Shown here in pieces: positions 21,043 to 36,000 of a stretch of 64,000 nucleotides of DNA. How positions within the stretch are numbered: the stretch's first letter is position 1; every line of letters starts with the position of its first letter. Source of the stretch: Euptelea pleiosperma. Its lineage: Eukaryota > Streptophyta > Magnoliopsida > Ranunculales > Eupteleaceae. The notes beneath the pieces were generated by a model. It was not told the origin of the DNA, did no database searches, and worked only from the letters and a program-made list of their open reading frames with translations. The position numbers and the translations under genes were made by a program. The stretch is taken from the NCBI GenBank assembly GCA_035048495.1, contig CM068552.1, positions 17,542,654 to 17,606,653 on the forward strand, given 5' to 3'.

Positions 21043-24000
21043 ATGAGTGGTGCTCCTAAGAGACTGCATGAGGAGGGTGGACATCCCAACTCGAAACATG
21101 CACTTGAAGATACCAGTGTATTTCCCAATACTCTCTCTGGGAAATTGACTCAGTCGGTTGCTAATGAATACCACCCACCACCTTTCGAACCCGGGCCAGA
21201 TGGGCGGTTGGCAAAAGTGCCCCGGACTGAATCCCGTGATGCCGATAAACGATTACCTTTGCTTCCGATGTATCGAATGCCAGCATCCTCTAGTGATTCA
21301 TGTCTAGATCATCTAGTCACTTCAGAAAGCAGGTTGGAATTGAGAGACTCCAAGGACAACAGAGATCCTAAGGCTGAGAACAGAGACGCAAAGGCAGAAA
21401 CTAGGGAGTCGTACAGTGAGGCAAGGAATGATCCTCAAAGTGCTAAAGGTGAGAAAATTATAAGGTTAGAAAATAGGGGGGATGATAATAAAGAAATTAA
21501 ACATGATAGAGAGCCTCATGTGGATTTTAAGGGTGAGATTAAGATGGACAAGGATGGTTATACTGCAGGGACTAGTCACTTGAACTGGAAAGAGCCTAAA
21601 GAACACCATAGAGGAAAGAGATATCCCGAAACAGCGGGCGATGGTTTGGATCCCTGGCGTCTTTCACGAAGTGATTTGCACAGCGCAAGTGAGATTGGAA
21701 AGGAAGCTCCAACAACCAAAGAGCGGGATCACTTAGAAGCACATGAGGCTGTTGGGGAGAACAAAGTTGATTTGAAAGGCGATGATAAATTCAAAGAGAA
21801 GGAAAGAAAAAGGAAGGACGAGAAACACCGGGATTGGGGAGAAAGGGACAAGGATAGAAATGACCGGCGAAACAACCTGCAACTAGGTAATAGTAGTATT
21901 GAACGCAGAGAATCAGCAAGGGAAGAAAGAGAACCAGAGAGGTGGGAGAGGGAGAGAAAGGATCTTCAGAAAGAGAAGGAGCGACCAAGGGAGAAGGAAA
22001 AAGATCATATTAAGAAGGAACCATTGAATGGGATTGAGAAAGAGGGTTTGCACAATGAGAAGGAATTGGTGGATGGATTTGTCAAAATTCCTGAGCAGGA
22101 AAATCCAGCACTAGAACAGAGGAATCACAAAGAATTTGACAGTTGGAAAGTTGTTGATAGGGATGCTAAAGACAGGAAAAAGGAAAGAGATGTAGATGTA
22201 GACGGAGATAGACATGAAAAGCACAGTAGGTGTTATGACAAGGAATCCGACGATGGGTGCACAGAGGGTGATGGAGGTGCAGAAAGGGAAAGAGAAGTTT
22301 TTGGCTATGGTGTCCAACAGCGTAAGAGGATGCTTCGACCAAGGGGCTCTCCACAAGTGGCTAATCGGGAGCCCCGTTTTCGTTCTCGTGCGCGGGATAA
22401 TGAAGGGTAAGTTTTTACCATATTTCTTTTTTTGATAAGTAGTTTTTACCATATTTCTTGATTTTCTATTTTGATGCAAGCTTATGGAACATTTTATGTA
22501 ATTTTTGTGTACAGTTCTACATGCTCTCAGTAGCCATATGTTGTGCATTTTCCATGTAACATATTTCTTTATCCACAGACCAGTCATCTTGAGGTTATCT
22601 TTTGTTAGCTTTGTGGTTAGGTTTCTGATTCTGTTCCGTGCAGAAATACCCATGAAGTAAGAGTTTCTTGTCTATCTCATGGGGGTGTTCAGTAACAGTT
22701 TAAGTTGTATGTTGCCGATTCATATGGGAGTCATAATATTATCTTTTGGGTCGGCCATGATTTTAGGGAGTGCAGATAACTTGGGAATTACGTGTCTGCC
22801 TCCCATAGGCAGTTCCAAAAGAACTAGGCGTTGCCTTTCAAACTGGATTATACTGTAGGCAGACAATTACAATTTGTTACCAAACACACTGTAAGACGAA
22901 CAATGACAACGATGGCAAATTCTTGATTATGCATTTTCTGTAAATATGCAAAATTACACTGTAAATGATTGAATGTACAATCAAGAAGGTGGAATTGGAA
23001 ATCATCTCCAACCAACATTTTTCTTTGGCAATCTGATGTTATGCGACATTAGTGATGAAATATGCTCATGATTTATCTCGTGTGCATGTAAGAGTTAATG
23101 AATTGAGTTTACATAGTTCCTCAGAACAGTTATCATTTTGTGGGGCTGCTTCCTTTGTGCTTCTTTTTCTTGTGTTTGAACTTATGCTAATTGTCTCATT
23201 GTCTTTTTCATTTGCAGATTGCAAGGTTAGCCAACATTTTCTTCTTAACAGATTTGATTGAGCTGATTCCTTTATGCAAGTTGGAACCAACAGGAACATG
23301 TGTCATGGTGCAAAGCAGTTTTTTCCTTGTCCGAAATTTATGCTCATTAACTTGTTCTAGTTTGCAAAATTATTCTTAACAGATTTGATTGAGCTGTTTC
23401 CTTTATGCAAGTTGGCAGTGGAACCAACAGGAATATGTGTCCTGGTGCAAATCAGCTTTTTCCCTGTCCAAAATTAATTCTCAGTAACTTTTTCAAGTGC
23501 AGAATTTCATTTTGCCCCATATTTTTTGTTTCCATTAGTATTATTTATATATTGTGACAGTATACTTCAAGTTGGTTATCTTTGGTGTTACATTTGATTC
23601 TCTTACAGGTGGTGTTTCATACTGTGCTACAGAACAAAAATTCAGACTTCCCTCTAAGCTATGTTACCTGGGTTTGGGTACAAGTATAGGGTATGGGGAT
23701 GGGTCCAGGTGTTAGACTCGCTTGACACTTAATTCTTGGGTTATATGGATGCAGCTATATGGTTTAGTACGATAATATTTTTCTAATGCCGTATTAGTAT
23801 TTTTTTTCTTTCAAAATTTAACATGCTTCGTGACTTGTAAACATTTTAAAAATCCGCGGGTGCTGCTGCACCATATCTGATATTGGATCCCGTTCCCTTA
23901 CCCATGTTTTGTTGGGTTGACACGGTACCTTGGGGGGTTTGAAGGGTCCAAGTAACATAGCCTGTACCTGTGGCACATATAAGTGGGTTTAGAGCATCCA

Positions 24001-27000
24001 ATAAAGTGGTGGCCCTACCTAGCATATCTCCTAGCTCCAAAATTGGCACAGTTGGATAATGTTCAGTTCTTAACCTTCTTGTATATGGACTTTTATTTTC
24101 TGGACTGTTGATTGGATGGTCCAGGAAAAAACTCCATCTATTTGATGATTTGGATCATTCCATTGGGTTGTGACGTGTGCACATGGTTTAAAATTTTGTA
24201 ATGTTTTGTATGTTTCGTTTCAGCAAGGTCTATCAAACTTCATCGTCATCATCATGATCATCATCTACGCCTTATCCCAACTATCTGGGGTCGGCAACAT
24301 GAGTCCTATGTCACCATTCGATTCTATTAAGAGCTATATCTTCTGTCAAAGCATTTGTGGTATTTCAAACTTAGTTTAATAAAAATGACACCTTATAAAT
24401 GTAAACACAATTTAGCCTATAGAAATCCCACATTCAAATGTTCAAAAGTTCATTCATGAATGATTTGTTGTTGGCATTAGTCTGCACCAGTTGGCATACA
24501 TGAAACCTTATTTGCTGTAACGTATGCATCCTATGGTTGATTGGCTTCTGTGGCTTTAAGTTTTGATGTTTGTAGTTGTGTCACTTTTTTATTGACAAAA
24601 TAATTGTGCTGTCTATTTGATGCAAAACAAGTACGCCAAGGAAATTTACGTTTTTCATTAAAATAAGAGGGAACTTCTAGGTTATAGGTTCGGGGTAGTA
24701 TGCAATGAGCAACACCATATGAAACTGAGAGATCTGTCGAACAATTTACTTTCTACACTATATCTCATAACATGTGAATACATCCACGTATATCTAAACG
24801 TGCATGACATTTTATTGAGTAAAACTCTCATAGTTAATAGCTTATTGAAACAAATAATAGAAAGATTCGTTGAATTTGAACTTTTGACCCACTCAAATCC
24901 AATAAAAACTTACCCCTAACCACCAGTCAATAATTTGAAAAACAAACAGAAAACCCCTTCAAAAATAGAAAAGCATCTCCTAGAACTTTAGAAGCCCTCC
25001 CATCTATGTAACAAGGACAACACTTTTAGGTTTTTTTTTTCGTGTCGGATACATTGACACACGAACACGTGTGTCGACATATCCCAACACACATCCGGAC
25101 TTGTACGGCCTTTGTCACTATTTATTTCTAATAATTTTAATAGAAAATTGATTTCTAAAAGAAGGTTGGTGTGTTTTCCCTTTCATACAAAACTTTTTTT
25201 TTTAAGTTGTTAAACATAGCTATAGTTGTTTGATAGTTTTCCCTATTATAAATCTACTTACATTTAATATGTTATTTTATAGCTCAATGGTTTATAGAAG
25301 TTTTTCTTTCACTTTTCATATATTTTTTTCCAATTTTTATTTAAAAAAATTCTGGTCTAATTATAACTAAAATATTATATTATAATACATATGTATGGAT
25401 GTGTCCGCGTGTACTGTGTCAGTCACCTCATATTTGTGTCGGACACTGACACATGTGTCTGTGCCATTGTTACATAGCCTCCTATGATTGACGATCCAGT
25501 GATTGGGCCTCACTACCAAAATAGGCAATGTGTCATCCTCTAGACATGGCCCCATCTTGCTCAATGTATTTATTCTTTGTTATGCTGTTGCTATTAGGAC
25601 TTAGATAAGTCCTCCGAAGATTTGAGATCACTTTTAAGGGAATAATCGAAAGGAGAATTTGATATAGTTTCTAGATTTTAGAAACTCTGACCATTTTCTT
25701 TGGGCAGAAGCTCAAAAGATGTTTGAACAGCAGTCTGGAAGGACTAATGCTGAACAAAAGAATAGTTTCTATGAGCATACTTGTACTATTTTCATTGTAG
25801 AGAAGATCAAATACCTGTTGCATAATGAAATAAAAATGAAAATCTTGGGCATCGTTAGCTTTGGCTATTACTTGGTTTTACCCGCATCTTTGTTAACCAT
25901 TGAAGCTGTTGTGTTTCTATTGCAGGTAAACCCGAAGTATCCACTGTTGTTTATAGAGTGGGTGAATGCATGCAAGAATTGATAAAGTTATGGAAAGAAT
26001 TTGAAGCATCTCAAGATAATAAAAATGAAGAGAGCTCACAAAGTGGTCCAACTCTGGAAATTCGTATACCGGCTGAATATGTTACTGCTACAAATCGTCA
26101 AGTAAGCACACAGTCCAAAATTTGTATATTCAAGAACTGTTAGAAATAATGGGTTGTATGCTTTAATTTATTGCTTGTTTCACTCTTTATTTGTTTTAGT
26201 TCTGTGAGCTTTTGAAATTAACTAAAGAAGGGAATTGCCTTCCATTAATAAATACATACTTCTTATTCATATTCTTCTTTGCAAATTAAGTTGTTAAGGT
26301 AAACGGATTCTTCGCTATTGTTTTCTACTTCTCAGAAAAACGTTTCCTACTCAGCTACTCTAATCTTCTTTTGCTTTGTTTTTCTAGTTACTGTAGATTT
26401 TAGGACTCACCATGCAAGTCTGTACCCCGATTCTAGTGTGGGGTAGTATTCCTCTAAACTTTTATTTCATTTTACTTCTTAGAGGATTTGGGCCTTGGGG
26501 GTCAACATCCTTCCTTTTGAGATTCTTCTTTGCAAATTAAGTTTTTAAGGTAATCTACTTAAAAAAATGTTTCCAACTCTAGTCTTCTTTTGCTTTGTTT
26601 TTCTAATTGTCACTGTAGATTTAGGACTCACCACACAAGTTTGTACCCGGATTCAAATGTGTACTCTTTTTCTCCATTGTTCTTCTTTCACAGTATTGAA
26701 CTCTTAACCGGCGTGCTATTAAATATTGTTATCGTAGTGCATATTGCTAGCCCCCCAAAAATATACATAATAAATAATAAATATCATATCATGTACATTG
26801 AATTGCAATAAATTATGAGAAATATCCCCCTTTGCATTGTATTGTACCCTTTGGTAAATGATACATATTGGACACTTAATTGCGTATGTATTGATATTTA
26901 ATACCATGTTAACTGTTTTCTTCCTATTGTTCCAAAAACTCTCCTCTATTGCTGTTTTAGGTTTCTAGTTTTACGTGTAGGTCAGAGGTGGTCAGCTATG

Positions 27001-30000
27001 GGGAACGGATATATACACAGATGATTCAGATCTTGTTGCTGGTATGCAACTTTACAGAGAAGTATTTAGAATATTTATTGATAGAACTTAGTAATTTACC
27101 ATGGTTACTAATGATGTTCTAATATTGAACTTGTTTGGCAGTTCTCATGCATACTGGTTATTGCCGTCCGACAGCGTCCCCTCCTCCACCTGCTATCCAT
27201 GAGTTACGTGCAACCATTCGAGTGCTACCATCACAAGATTGTAAGTGCAAAGATTAAACTGCATCTTGCCTGTCACTGTCTAGATTTTTTTTTTTATCGG
27301 TAAAAGGAGATATATTAAAATGGCTGAGGAGGCCCAAAAGAGATACAAAGAAATCCAAACGAGAAGAAAATCAACAACAACAGAGACAAAACCCCCCCAA
27401 AACCAACATAGACATTAGGAGGGGGCCGCCATTAGGACATCATGCGATCCCACCGGAATACAAAATCTTCAAATATAAAGCTTTTAAGTTCGGGAATAAC
27501 AACGCTCCAATGGTAAAGAGTGGCTAAAACTTTATGAAGATGTCCTCGATGCTGGCCTCCTTGACCTCAAATGTCCGACGATTCCTCTCCTTCCATAACT
27601 TCCAACAAATGGCAAAATGAGTGATCCTTCACAAAATGCGATCGCTCATTGAGAGGGCCTTGGTAGTCCATCCAACAAAAGTGTCAAGCACTGAGAAAGG
27701 GAATGTCCAGCTCATCCCAAAACGATGTAGGAATCGCTCCCAAATCTCCTTGGCCACACGACAATGGATGAGCGTGTGGTTTGTGGTCTCCTTGTCTTGT
27801 CTGCACAAAATACATCTGCAAGGTAGCTGGAACCCGCGTTTCCGAAGCTTTTCCACGGAAAGAATCTTATCAAACATAGCGCACCAAGTAAAGAAGGTAA
27901 CTTTGGATGGGATGGGAGTACTCCATAAGCACATAGCCGAATAAATACATTAACCCGGGCCACGAAGAGTATTATAAAGGGATTTGACTGAGAATCTCCC
28001 CTTGGGGTCGTGATTCTACCACCTCTGATCCTCTACCCCTTCAGTAAGTTGAACCCCTTTCAATCGGTTCATCAAGGAGGCTACTGTGTCCATTTCCCAA
28101 TCGTTGATCCTTCTTCTTAGTCCCAAGTTCTAGGAGAGAAACCATTCTCTCTAGAGGCAACATTGTAAATCATATCTCCTTTGCGGTTGGAAAGAGCATA
28201 GAGAGAGGGAAACTCCTCTGCTAGAGAGACGTCCCCACACCAAATGTCTTCTCATAATCTCACCTTAGAGCCGTTGCCAACCTTGAACCTGCAACCGTTA
28301 CTAATAACGCCCTGTGCCTTGGATATGCCTTTCCAAACACCCACACCGTATGACGTGGAAGGCACACTACTATCCCATATGTTGTTTTCTGTGCCTTGCT
28401 TGGCAGATATCACTCTTCTCCATATGCTTTACCTTTCAATCCCAAAGCGCCGGTGCCACTTTCCCAATAGAGCGTTGTTCATGAGTTTGATCTGTCAAAC
28501 ACCTAGCCCGCCCTCTTCCTTAGATTTGCAAATCCGGCCCAATTGACAAGATGAAATTTGTGGTTGTCTTTTCTATCATCCCAAAGAAAGTCCCTGATGA
28601 TCCTCTCCACAATCAGGGTTCTGTATTGCAGTCTGCATGGTTCATAGTATCCTTTCGTCTCGGAATGTCTCCGTTGGGACATCTTTGTCTTGGGGGTGAC
28701 CGGGATGAAATATTGGGCATTTGTTGCAGAATGTCTAAGTTTGTCTCACCATTTTCTCGGTTTGTATTGTACGGTCTTGTTTGAGACACCTTGGTTTTCA
28801 ATTGTCTGAGACTTACCTTTTTTTTTTTGATAAATAAAAGCTTTATTAGAGAAACAACCAAAGGAGCACAGCCAAGGGAAACAACAGCCTAAGCTAGAGA
28901 GGACGAGATGGCCTGCTGTAGACAAAAGCGAAGACAAAAAAAAAACAGAAACAAGGACAAACCCAATTAGCTCCCATCCCGATTACAAATAATGACCCAC
29001 CGAAAGACAAAGTCTTCAAAAAACAAGCCCCTGCATTCCGAGAAAGTCTTAGACCACATGTACATTGACCCTTTGATGTTGAGAATGATGGAGAACAGAT
29101 CCATTTTGCTTGCCTTCAAAAAATCTTTGCTTTTTCTCCTTCCAAATACCCCAAATAATGGCAAGGGGGAGCATTTTAAACCATGCTGTAATGGATAATG
29201 TCTTCACGTGGTTATTTATGCGTTTTCCCCATTTCACCATGAATTGGAGTGATTCCTTGCTTTAATCTGTAGGCCAGTTGGGTTCTTAGTTTTTTCAATT
29301 CATGCTGCCTCATCTCTACCACGTAATCAAAACATTAGTATATCTTCACTCCATTTTAATAAGTTTAAGGTTTTAAGATATGAATTGAATATTTGTTTGG
29401 TGGGTTTAAGTCCTTGATACATTTTCTGGTTGTGATCCTCTCATTAGGTTTATGTAGCATTTAATATTAATGGGAAATCTTTGTTGTGGAAATAGTGGAG
29501 CGCTTCTTGAGATAGCAAGCTTTATTTTGAGCGCAATTTTTTTTTGCAATCATAGTGATTACAGAACTGCTTAAAACAAAGGACAGTTTAAAAATTGTTT
29601 GTGCGTTTGAGGGTTTAATATGTCTGGGTTATTTAGTGTTTCCAAGAAAGTCGAAGTTCATTTGATTCAACACGTTTCTGTACTTCTATGAAGGGTTCCA
29701 TGTTTTCTTTCAAAGAGAGTACTGCTATATTTTAAGATTTTTTTTTTGATTTTTTGCAGCTCCCTATGTTCTTGAAGGAAAGTCATTCCACTGTGAAATG
29801 GACTTTATGGCTGTGTCAACTGTGGGATGACCACATTTGAGCCAATGGGATTCCTTTCCTCGTTCAGGAAGCTTTTATTCCCAGTGGTCCACTTGGGGTC
29901 CATCTCCTACACCACTTGTGAATCCTCAAGTGTTGGTTATTGCTACCGTTACACCATCAAGTCCTACCTTCACTATATTTTTTTTTTCTGTGGTATATGT

Positions 30001-33000
30001 ATATCGTTATGAATATGATAGTCAAACTTTATATAGTTATATTTTATAAAATTCTCTGCTTATCTAATACCAACTTGGATGTTTTTTGGCGGTCCTACTT
30101 AACTTTCTAGAGGAGGAGCAGGAGCAAAGCATTGGTGGTAGGAGCATAAACAGAAAGCATCGTGGTTTTTTTTTTTTTTTTTGCTATAAAGAAGACCTCG
30201 AAGAGATCATTTTCATTATATTGGTTCTATTATGCATAATGAGGGAGAGATTTAGGAGTGGAGATATTCTTCAGAAGTGCTATGTGAGTGATGCATGCCA
30301 ATCACACTAACAAGAAAATTTGTGCGCAAATCCGGTGTACACTCCCAAATTTTGAATTGAAAATGACCTCCTTGGGTTAAAACTCCCAAATTTCGAGCTT
30401 CGGTCCTTGATTGGTGCATGAGTGATGTTTTTGATCCCATTCTTTCTTAGTTATTGTTTTTTTACCAATAATCACAAGGAACAGGCTCGAGGGACCACTG
30501 TTGGATTCTCGAAATCCAAGAGCACGAGTGAAAAGACGAGTGCAATCAGGCGAGTCCCCTGAACCTGACCCTAATCAACAAATACCCTCAAATTGAATGA
30601 AGAGTCGTGTGTGTGTGGGTAGGGGAGAGGAGCGGTGAGTTTATAAGGTTCGGTTTCCATGTCAACCAGAACTTTTTAATTTTGTTACAGTTTGTGGAAC
30701 GTTTTTCATTCTCCGGTATCTTACGAAATGTTACGACATATGTTACCGACAAATTGTGATTTTATACCTACCTGTAGCATCATGTCAGAAGGTGAGATTT
30801 AGGAAATAACCTGTAAGAAACAATACAATGGATGTTGAAATTGAGGACCGCGTTTTTTCCATTGAATATCTTTTGAACAGGTGCCATTGTGTCATTAGGA
30901 TTTTAACATCCTAGAATTTTCAGTTATATTGAGCAGGCACTATTCAGTTTCAATTCCTTTATTTATAAAAGGTTTCTTGATTGAACTTCAATAAAATATT
31001 TCCATCCCTTCTCATCTTCTCCAGTTATTAACCTCTTAGGGATGCAAAATCGGGGGTTACCATGTTACAAACTTTTATTCCCATTTTTATTTTTAGAAAA
31101 GAATCTGTGTAGTATTTTTGATGACCCAGATGTGACAGTGTGCTTTAATTAACTTAAGTGCCTTGTGAGCCCCTTATTACTGATCCAAAGTTTTCTTGCT
31201 GGATTGTCTATGAGAACTACTGAGTTATTTACCCTTACCCAGTGTGCTTCTGTCACATACAAAAAATGGAATAACATTTAAGTAATGTTATTCACCGCCT
31301 CCTTTTCTGTTGAGTAATGTTTGTCCATTAAGTGTTGGGGAAATGCAATAAACCTTGATGATGCAAACAGTATCCCTGGAATTTAAGCCTTTGTATTTGT
31401 GAAATATGTGAGTACTGGGTAGACTGGAGAGTATAACATACATAAGCTATTTGCTTCTATTTTGCAGCTATGATTGTGTATGACTATTAATCTTGTATAA
31501 TTAATCATACTGCATTTATGCGTAACTTTAATATTTGTTGCAGGTTACACTTCCACGTTGAGAAACAATGTCCGTTCCCGTGCCTGGGGAGCTGCAATTG
31601 GTTGTAGTTATCGTGTGGAGCGGTGCTGCATTGTGAAGGTGACAAACATTTCCATTATATTAATTTTTGTCTGTACCACGTTCCTTCGAATATCTGATAG
31701 TTGAATTTCGGATAATACTAGGGCCTCAACTTTTATGTCAGAGATTGTTCCTTTTATATTTGTCTGAATTACAAACTGGGATTTACCATCAGTTCATGTG
31801 TTGTCTCTCAGTTCTCTTTCTCTTTGCTCTCTTAATAGCTTTAGTTATTTCAAGCCATCTTTTGGAGTATTGTCCTCACGGAATTATCTGTATGTTGTTG
31901 TCTATGCCTCATTTCTGTTTCTCGCCTTTAACTACTCACTAATTGGATGCTCTTCTGCAGAAGGGAGGTGGGACCATTGATCTTGAACCTTGTCTGACGC
32001 ATACGTCATCTGTGGAGCCTACTCTGGCTCCAGTGGCTGTTGAACGCACAATGACTACAAGAGCGGCAGCATCGGTATTACCCCTTCTATTTGACTCATG
32101 TATAAAGTTTAAAAGCTTTTTCTGAACTTTATACATAACTTGTGGTGGTTATGATTGTATTTTTCTTTTGCATTTTTTTTCTTGTGTGATGCTCATATTT
32201 GATAGTTAGGGAATTCTAGCCGACGCCATATTTCACTGTGCAAGCGTTATCTAAATGTTTATACCTCATGTTCTGAAAATTTATATTAAAGAAAAAGGAT
32301 GCTGACAACAGTAACTTTTGATGGATGTGCATATATCTTTTAATTGAAGAAACAAAGCTCCTCCTTTTGGGCCCTTGTTCATTTTATGAACTCTTTAGGC
32401 CAATCATATCAAAATGTTGCTGTCTGATTTTTTGGCATGCATTGCTTGCTTTGCTCAATTTTATATGCGTGGACTCTCTGATTAGTCTAAACCACTGGTA
32501 ATTTAAATTTTAAAATGATTTGCAAGAATGAGAATTGAGATTGTTGATGAGAGATGAAAACTTGTTTAATTTAATGGAACGCCGGCTTGGACACTGGAAA
32601 TATCGTCCTCCATGGAGTTGGAGGGAGACTGGTAAGGACAAGGATGGCAAGTTTATGGTACCGTTAGTGCCCAAGACTCCTAGTGTTTGGAGAAAGGAAC
32701 CCCACCCGGCGCAATCTTTTCCTCTTAATGTGGGGGTGCTCTATCCTTTCTAGAGATTCGGGAGTCTTCATAACGCCAGATTATGCAGGAGTGCAAGAGA
32801 GACTGGAATTCCTCAAGAGCTGTAGGGTAGGGCGGTTTGACATAGACCCTGGGAACCTCACTCTAGTCCAGCATTGGGTTAATCGTTATTGGAGAGTAGC
32901 AGCGGGGTGAAGATAAAAAAGATGTGCAATAACTTCCTGCTCTTCATCTTCCCATCAGTGAAGGAAGCCATGCGCATCCCTAAAGAAGGGAGAAGACTCT

Positions 33001-36000
33001 GTGGTGACGCTGTTATCTTTTTGGATGTTTGGAGTGTAGCAACAGGGAGATCGGTGCTACAAGAAGAGCAAACTATGGTTGGCTCAGAGTTTTCGGGTTA
33101 CCACTTCATTTATGGTGTTCCTTGGTCTTCAAAGTCATTGGAGATCTGTGTGGAGGTTTTATAGAGGTGGATAGGTCTTCAGTTGAGCTCACTAATCTGG
33201 AAGGGGTAAGAGTGAAAGTAAGAAGAGGGGGGGGGACCTACCAGATACATTGAACTTATATTGTGAGGGAGTTATATCAACGGTGAAGATTTGGATGGAA
33301 AGCACCCCTGGTTTCTTCTAGGCACTGGCGGACATTAGCGCTTACGCTAGAGTTGGGAAAGCATCTGAACTTGCAGATCTGGTGGCTCGTGTGAGGACAG
33401 AAGTAGGGGGTGCTCCCATGAACAGAGAAGGGAGAAGCAGGGGGTGCTCCCATGAACAGAGAAGGGAGAAGCAGGTATAGATGGAAGAAGAGGGAGCCCT
33501 TACTTGTGGATGCGGTGAGAACGGTGACCGGGAGAGAAGGTTGAGCAGGGAATCTCCGGCGACAAGGGGGGGAGCTGATGACGTGATCAAGACTCACCAT
33601 CTGAAGGCTAGAGGGTTCACTATGGTTGACTACTGCTGGATGTGCAAAAGGGGTGGGGAATCAGTGGATCATTTGTTCATTCATTGTGGTATGGCTATGG
33701 CAGTTTGGAGATCGTTTCTTTCTGACTTTAGGATGTGTTGGGTTATTCCAGGCTCTACTAAGTCTCTTATGCTCAGTTGGATATCCAAAGTTTTTCAGCC
33801 AGAGGTAATGTTCTGTGGAGATTCCTTCCCCTCGCGGTCCTTTGGGGTCTTTGGAAGGAAAGGAACCAGAGAGTTTTCGAGGGCAAGGAAGCTGATCTGG
33901 TTGCCATTATTCTCAACATTAAGGGGTTAATGTATCTCTGGTCTAAAGTGATTCCTGAATGTAGCTGCTTATTTTTTGAGGATTTCGTTTATCGGTGGGA
34001 TATCATTTGTAATCGGGATCGCTCTTAGCTTTTCTTTTCTTGTCTTTTGTTGGCTTGCCTTGGTGCTTCGTAGGTCATCTCGACTTCCTTAGCTAAGGCT
34101 TGTTCTTTCTGGCGTTGGCCCAATAAAGTTTATATTTGTCAAAAAAAAAAAAAGACTCACCAGAGGAGGAGCTATGAGGTAGTGACAACTGTTGAGGTCG
34201 TCGGCGTGGGAGGAGGGGAGAGTACCAGAAAATACGGGGCTAGAAGTCTCCAACCTCCAATGGGAGAACATAGTTTTAGTAGGGGGAAGAGATGGAGGTC
34301 AAAACAGGTGTACGGCGCTTTTCACGCCAACGACAACGCCATTTCAAATTCAAATTCGAGGGATAGGGAATTCCTGGACACATGGGGCAATTAGGACGCA
34401 GTATCGTTTGGGGATAGGATCCTTACTCGAAGGAGGCCGCCAGACGCCCGTTACGGCAATTGACACGTGGACAGAGGTCGACCTCGCCCCAATCGTCTGT
34501 ATGGGAATAGGTATGCGCATAGATACCATAGGGGTGCGGTACATCGTACACCATAGTAAAACCTACCAACCACCCCTTTATGAAGGGACATCTGGGTTGG
34601 TATCTGGTGCTACGCACTTTCGGAGGCAATCCGGTGCGGGCTATCAGGTAGCAAGGAGAAATCGTGGGAAGGAAACACAACGTATAGAAAACCCTCGTAT
34701 AGTCAATAGTGGAAGGAATCCCCTAAATCACGCAAAGGTAAGCAAGTTATGGTTGATGTTCGTATACCATATACCAAAGTTTTAGACGATAGACGGCGGG
34801 GCTCTGTCTACTCCAAAGGTGAATCGTCCACCCTTTTCAGAAAGCCAGATGTGGAGACATGGGAAATCACTCAAGTAGAAGGCTCTCCTCGACCCCCTCA
34901 AGAAGGGAAGGTAGATGTCGATTTTCAAGTGGGGGTCCTCCCTATTTTCAACACCAGTTACAGAGGTGTTTTCGTCGATGATGAGATCAGAAGTGGCGTT
35001 GGAGTAGAGGTGCAGGAGGAAGATATTGTTTCTGCTGGGAGGTCTCTAAAGACTTTATCAAATGGGGATGAGCTAGGTGAGGATTTCATGCCAAACTCCC
35101 TTTCTGTTTCTTCAGATCCCGACCCACTCGTTGATAAGCCGCATCTAAGAGACGACATCGGTATTCAGAAGACGGTAGGGGTTAATGTAGAGATGGAGTT
35201 GGTTTCGGTGGATCAGGGTGAGGATATAAACCCAATTTGTGTTATGCCGGCTTTCAATAGGCACTGCTCTAGGAGAAAATCTGAGGGTGCGATCAGGAGT
35301 ATGTGGGCTGAAGACGCAAAGGGACATGGAGAGGAGGCTCCTAACCCTAGAAGTGTATCCCTAGCTCTGGTTCTTGTTAAAGATTCGGGTGTCGCTTGGG
35401 AGACTGAAGAAGGGGAGACTTCGGAATGGGTGCTGAACAAGATCATGGACTTTGGCAGTTTTTTGGGTTTGTCCTTCGGTGGCCATGAGAAGGAGGTGTT
35501 AGAATTGTTTAGAGCCATAGAGCTTAAGCACTTGGCCACTATCCCCAAGGAGGAGGGGGACCGTCAGGTGAAGCAGTTGCCAGAGGAGAGGAGTCCGAGA
35601 GGGTGGAAGAAGGAAGTTTGGTGGTAGCAGGCCATCTCTTGAAGGTTGAGGAGCAGGAATTGGAGGCCCCCTGTTCTCCACCTAAAAAATGTTCAGGAAA
35701 AAGGAGAACCACCCTAGTCGGGGAAATCCAAAGCTTGGTGGAGGGTCGTAGCCAAATGGTGGTGGGAGAAGGAGAAGTAGTAGAAGGGGAGGGGGAAAGT
35801 GGTCATACATCATGAAGCTTAACATTTTAACCTGGAATGTTAGGGGGCTCGGGAGTGAGGATAGACGAGCGGTTTGTAGGTGTTTATTTCAGAGGTGGAA
35901 GGTTGATATCGTGGTGTTGTAGGAAACTAAGAAGGAAATTCTAACAGACAGGGAGGTGTTGGACCTTCGGGGAAGACTAGATTGCGGGTGGGAAGCTCTT

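Noticed and set aside
22111..22653. 180-residue minus-strand ORF
   Set aside because: It is antisense to the HDC1 first coding exon and intron 1, and resembles no protein; it comes from codon bias of the charged HDC1 region.
25719..25982. 87-residue ORF running into HDC1 exon 3
   Set aside because: It reads intron sequence and enters the exon in the wrong frame; the splice acceptor at 25,925 defines the exon start.
27621..27944. 107-residue plus-strand ORF
   Set aside because: It is the complement of the antisense LINE zinc-binding domain, which is the meaningful reading.
29752..29829. possible extra HDC1 exon after ttttgcag
   Set aside because: The reading ends in a stop without a suitable donor, and exons 5 and 6 join in frame without it (Q-D-C-Y).
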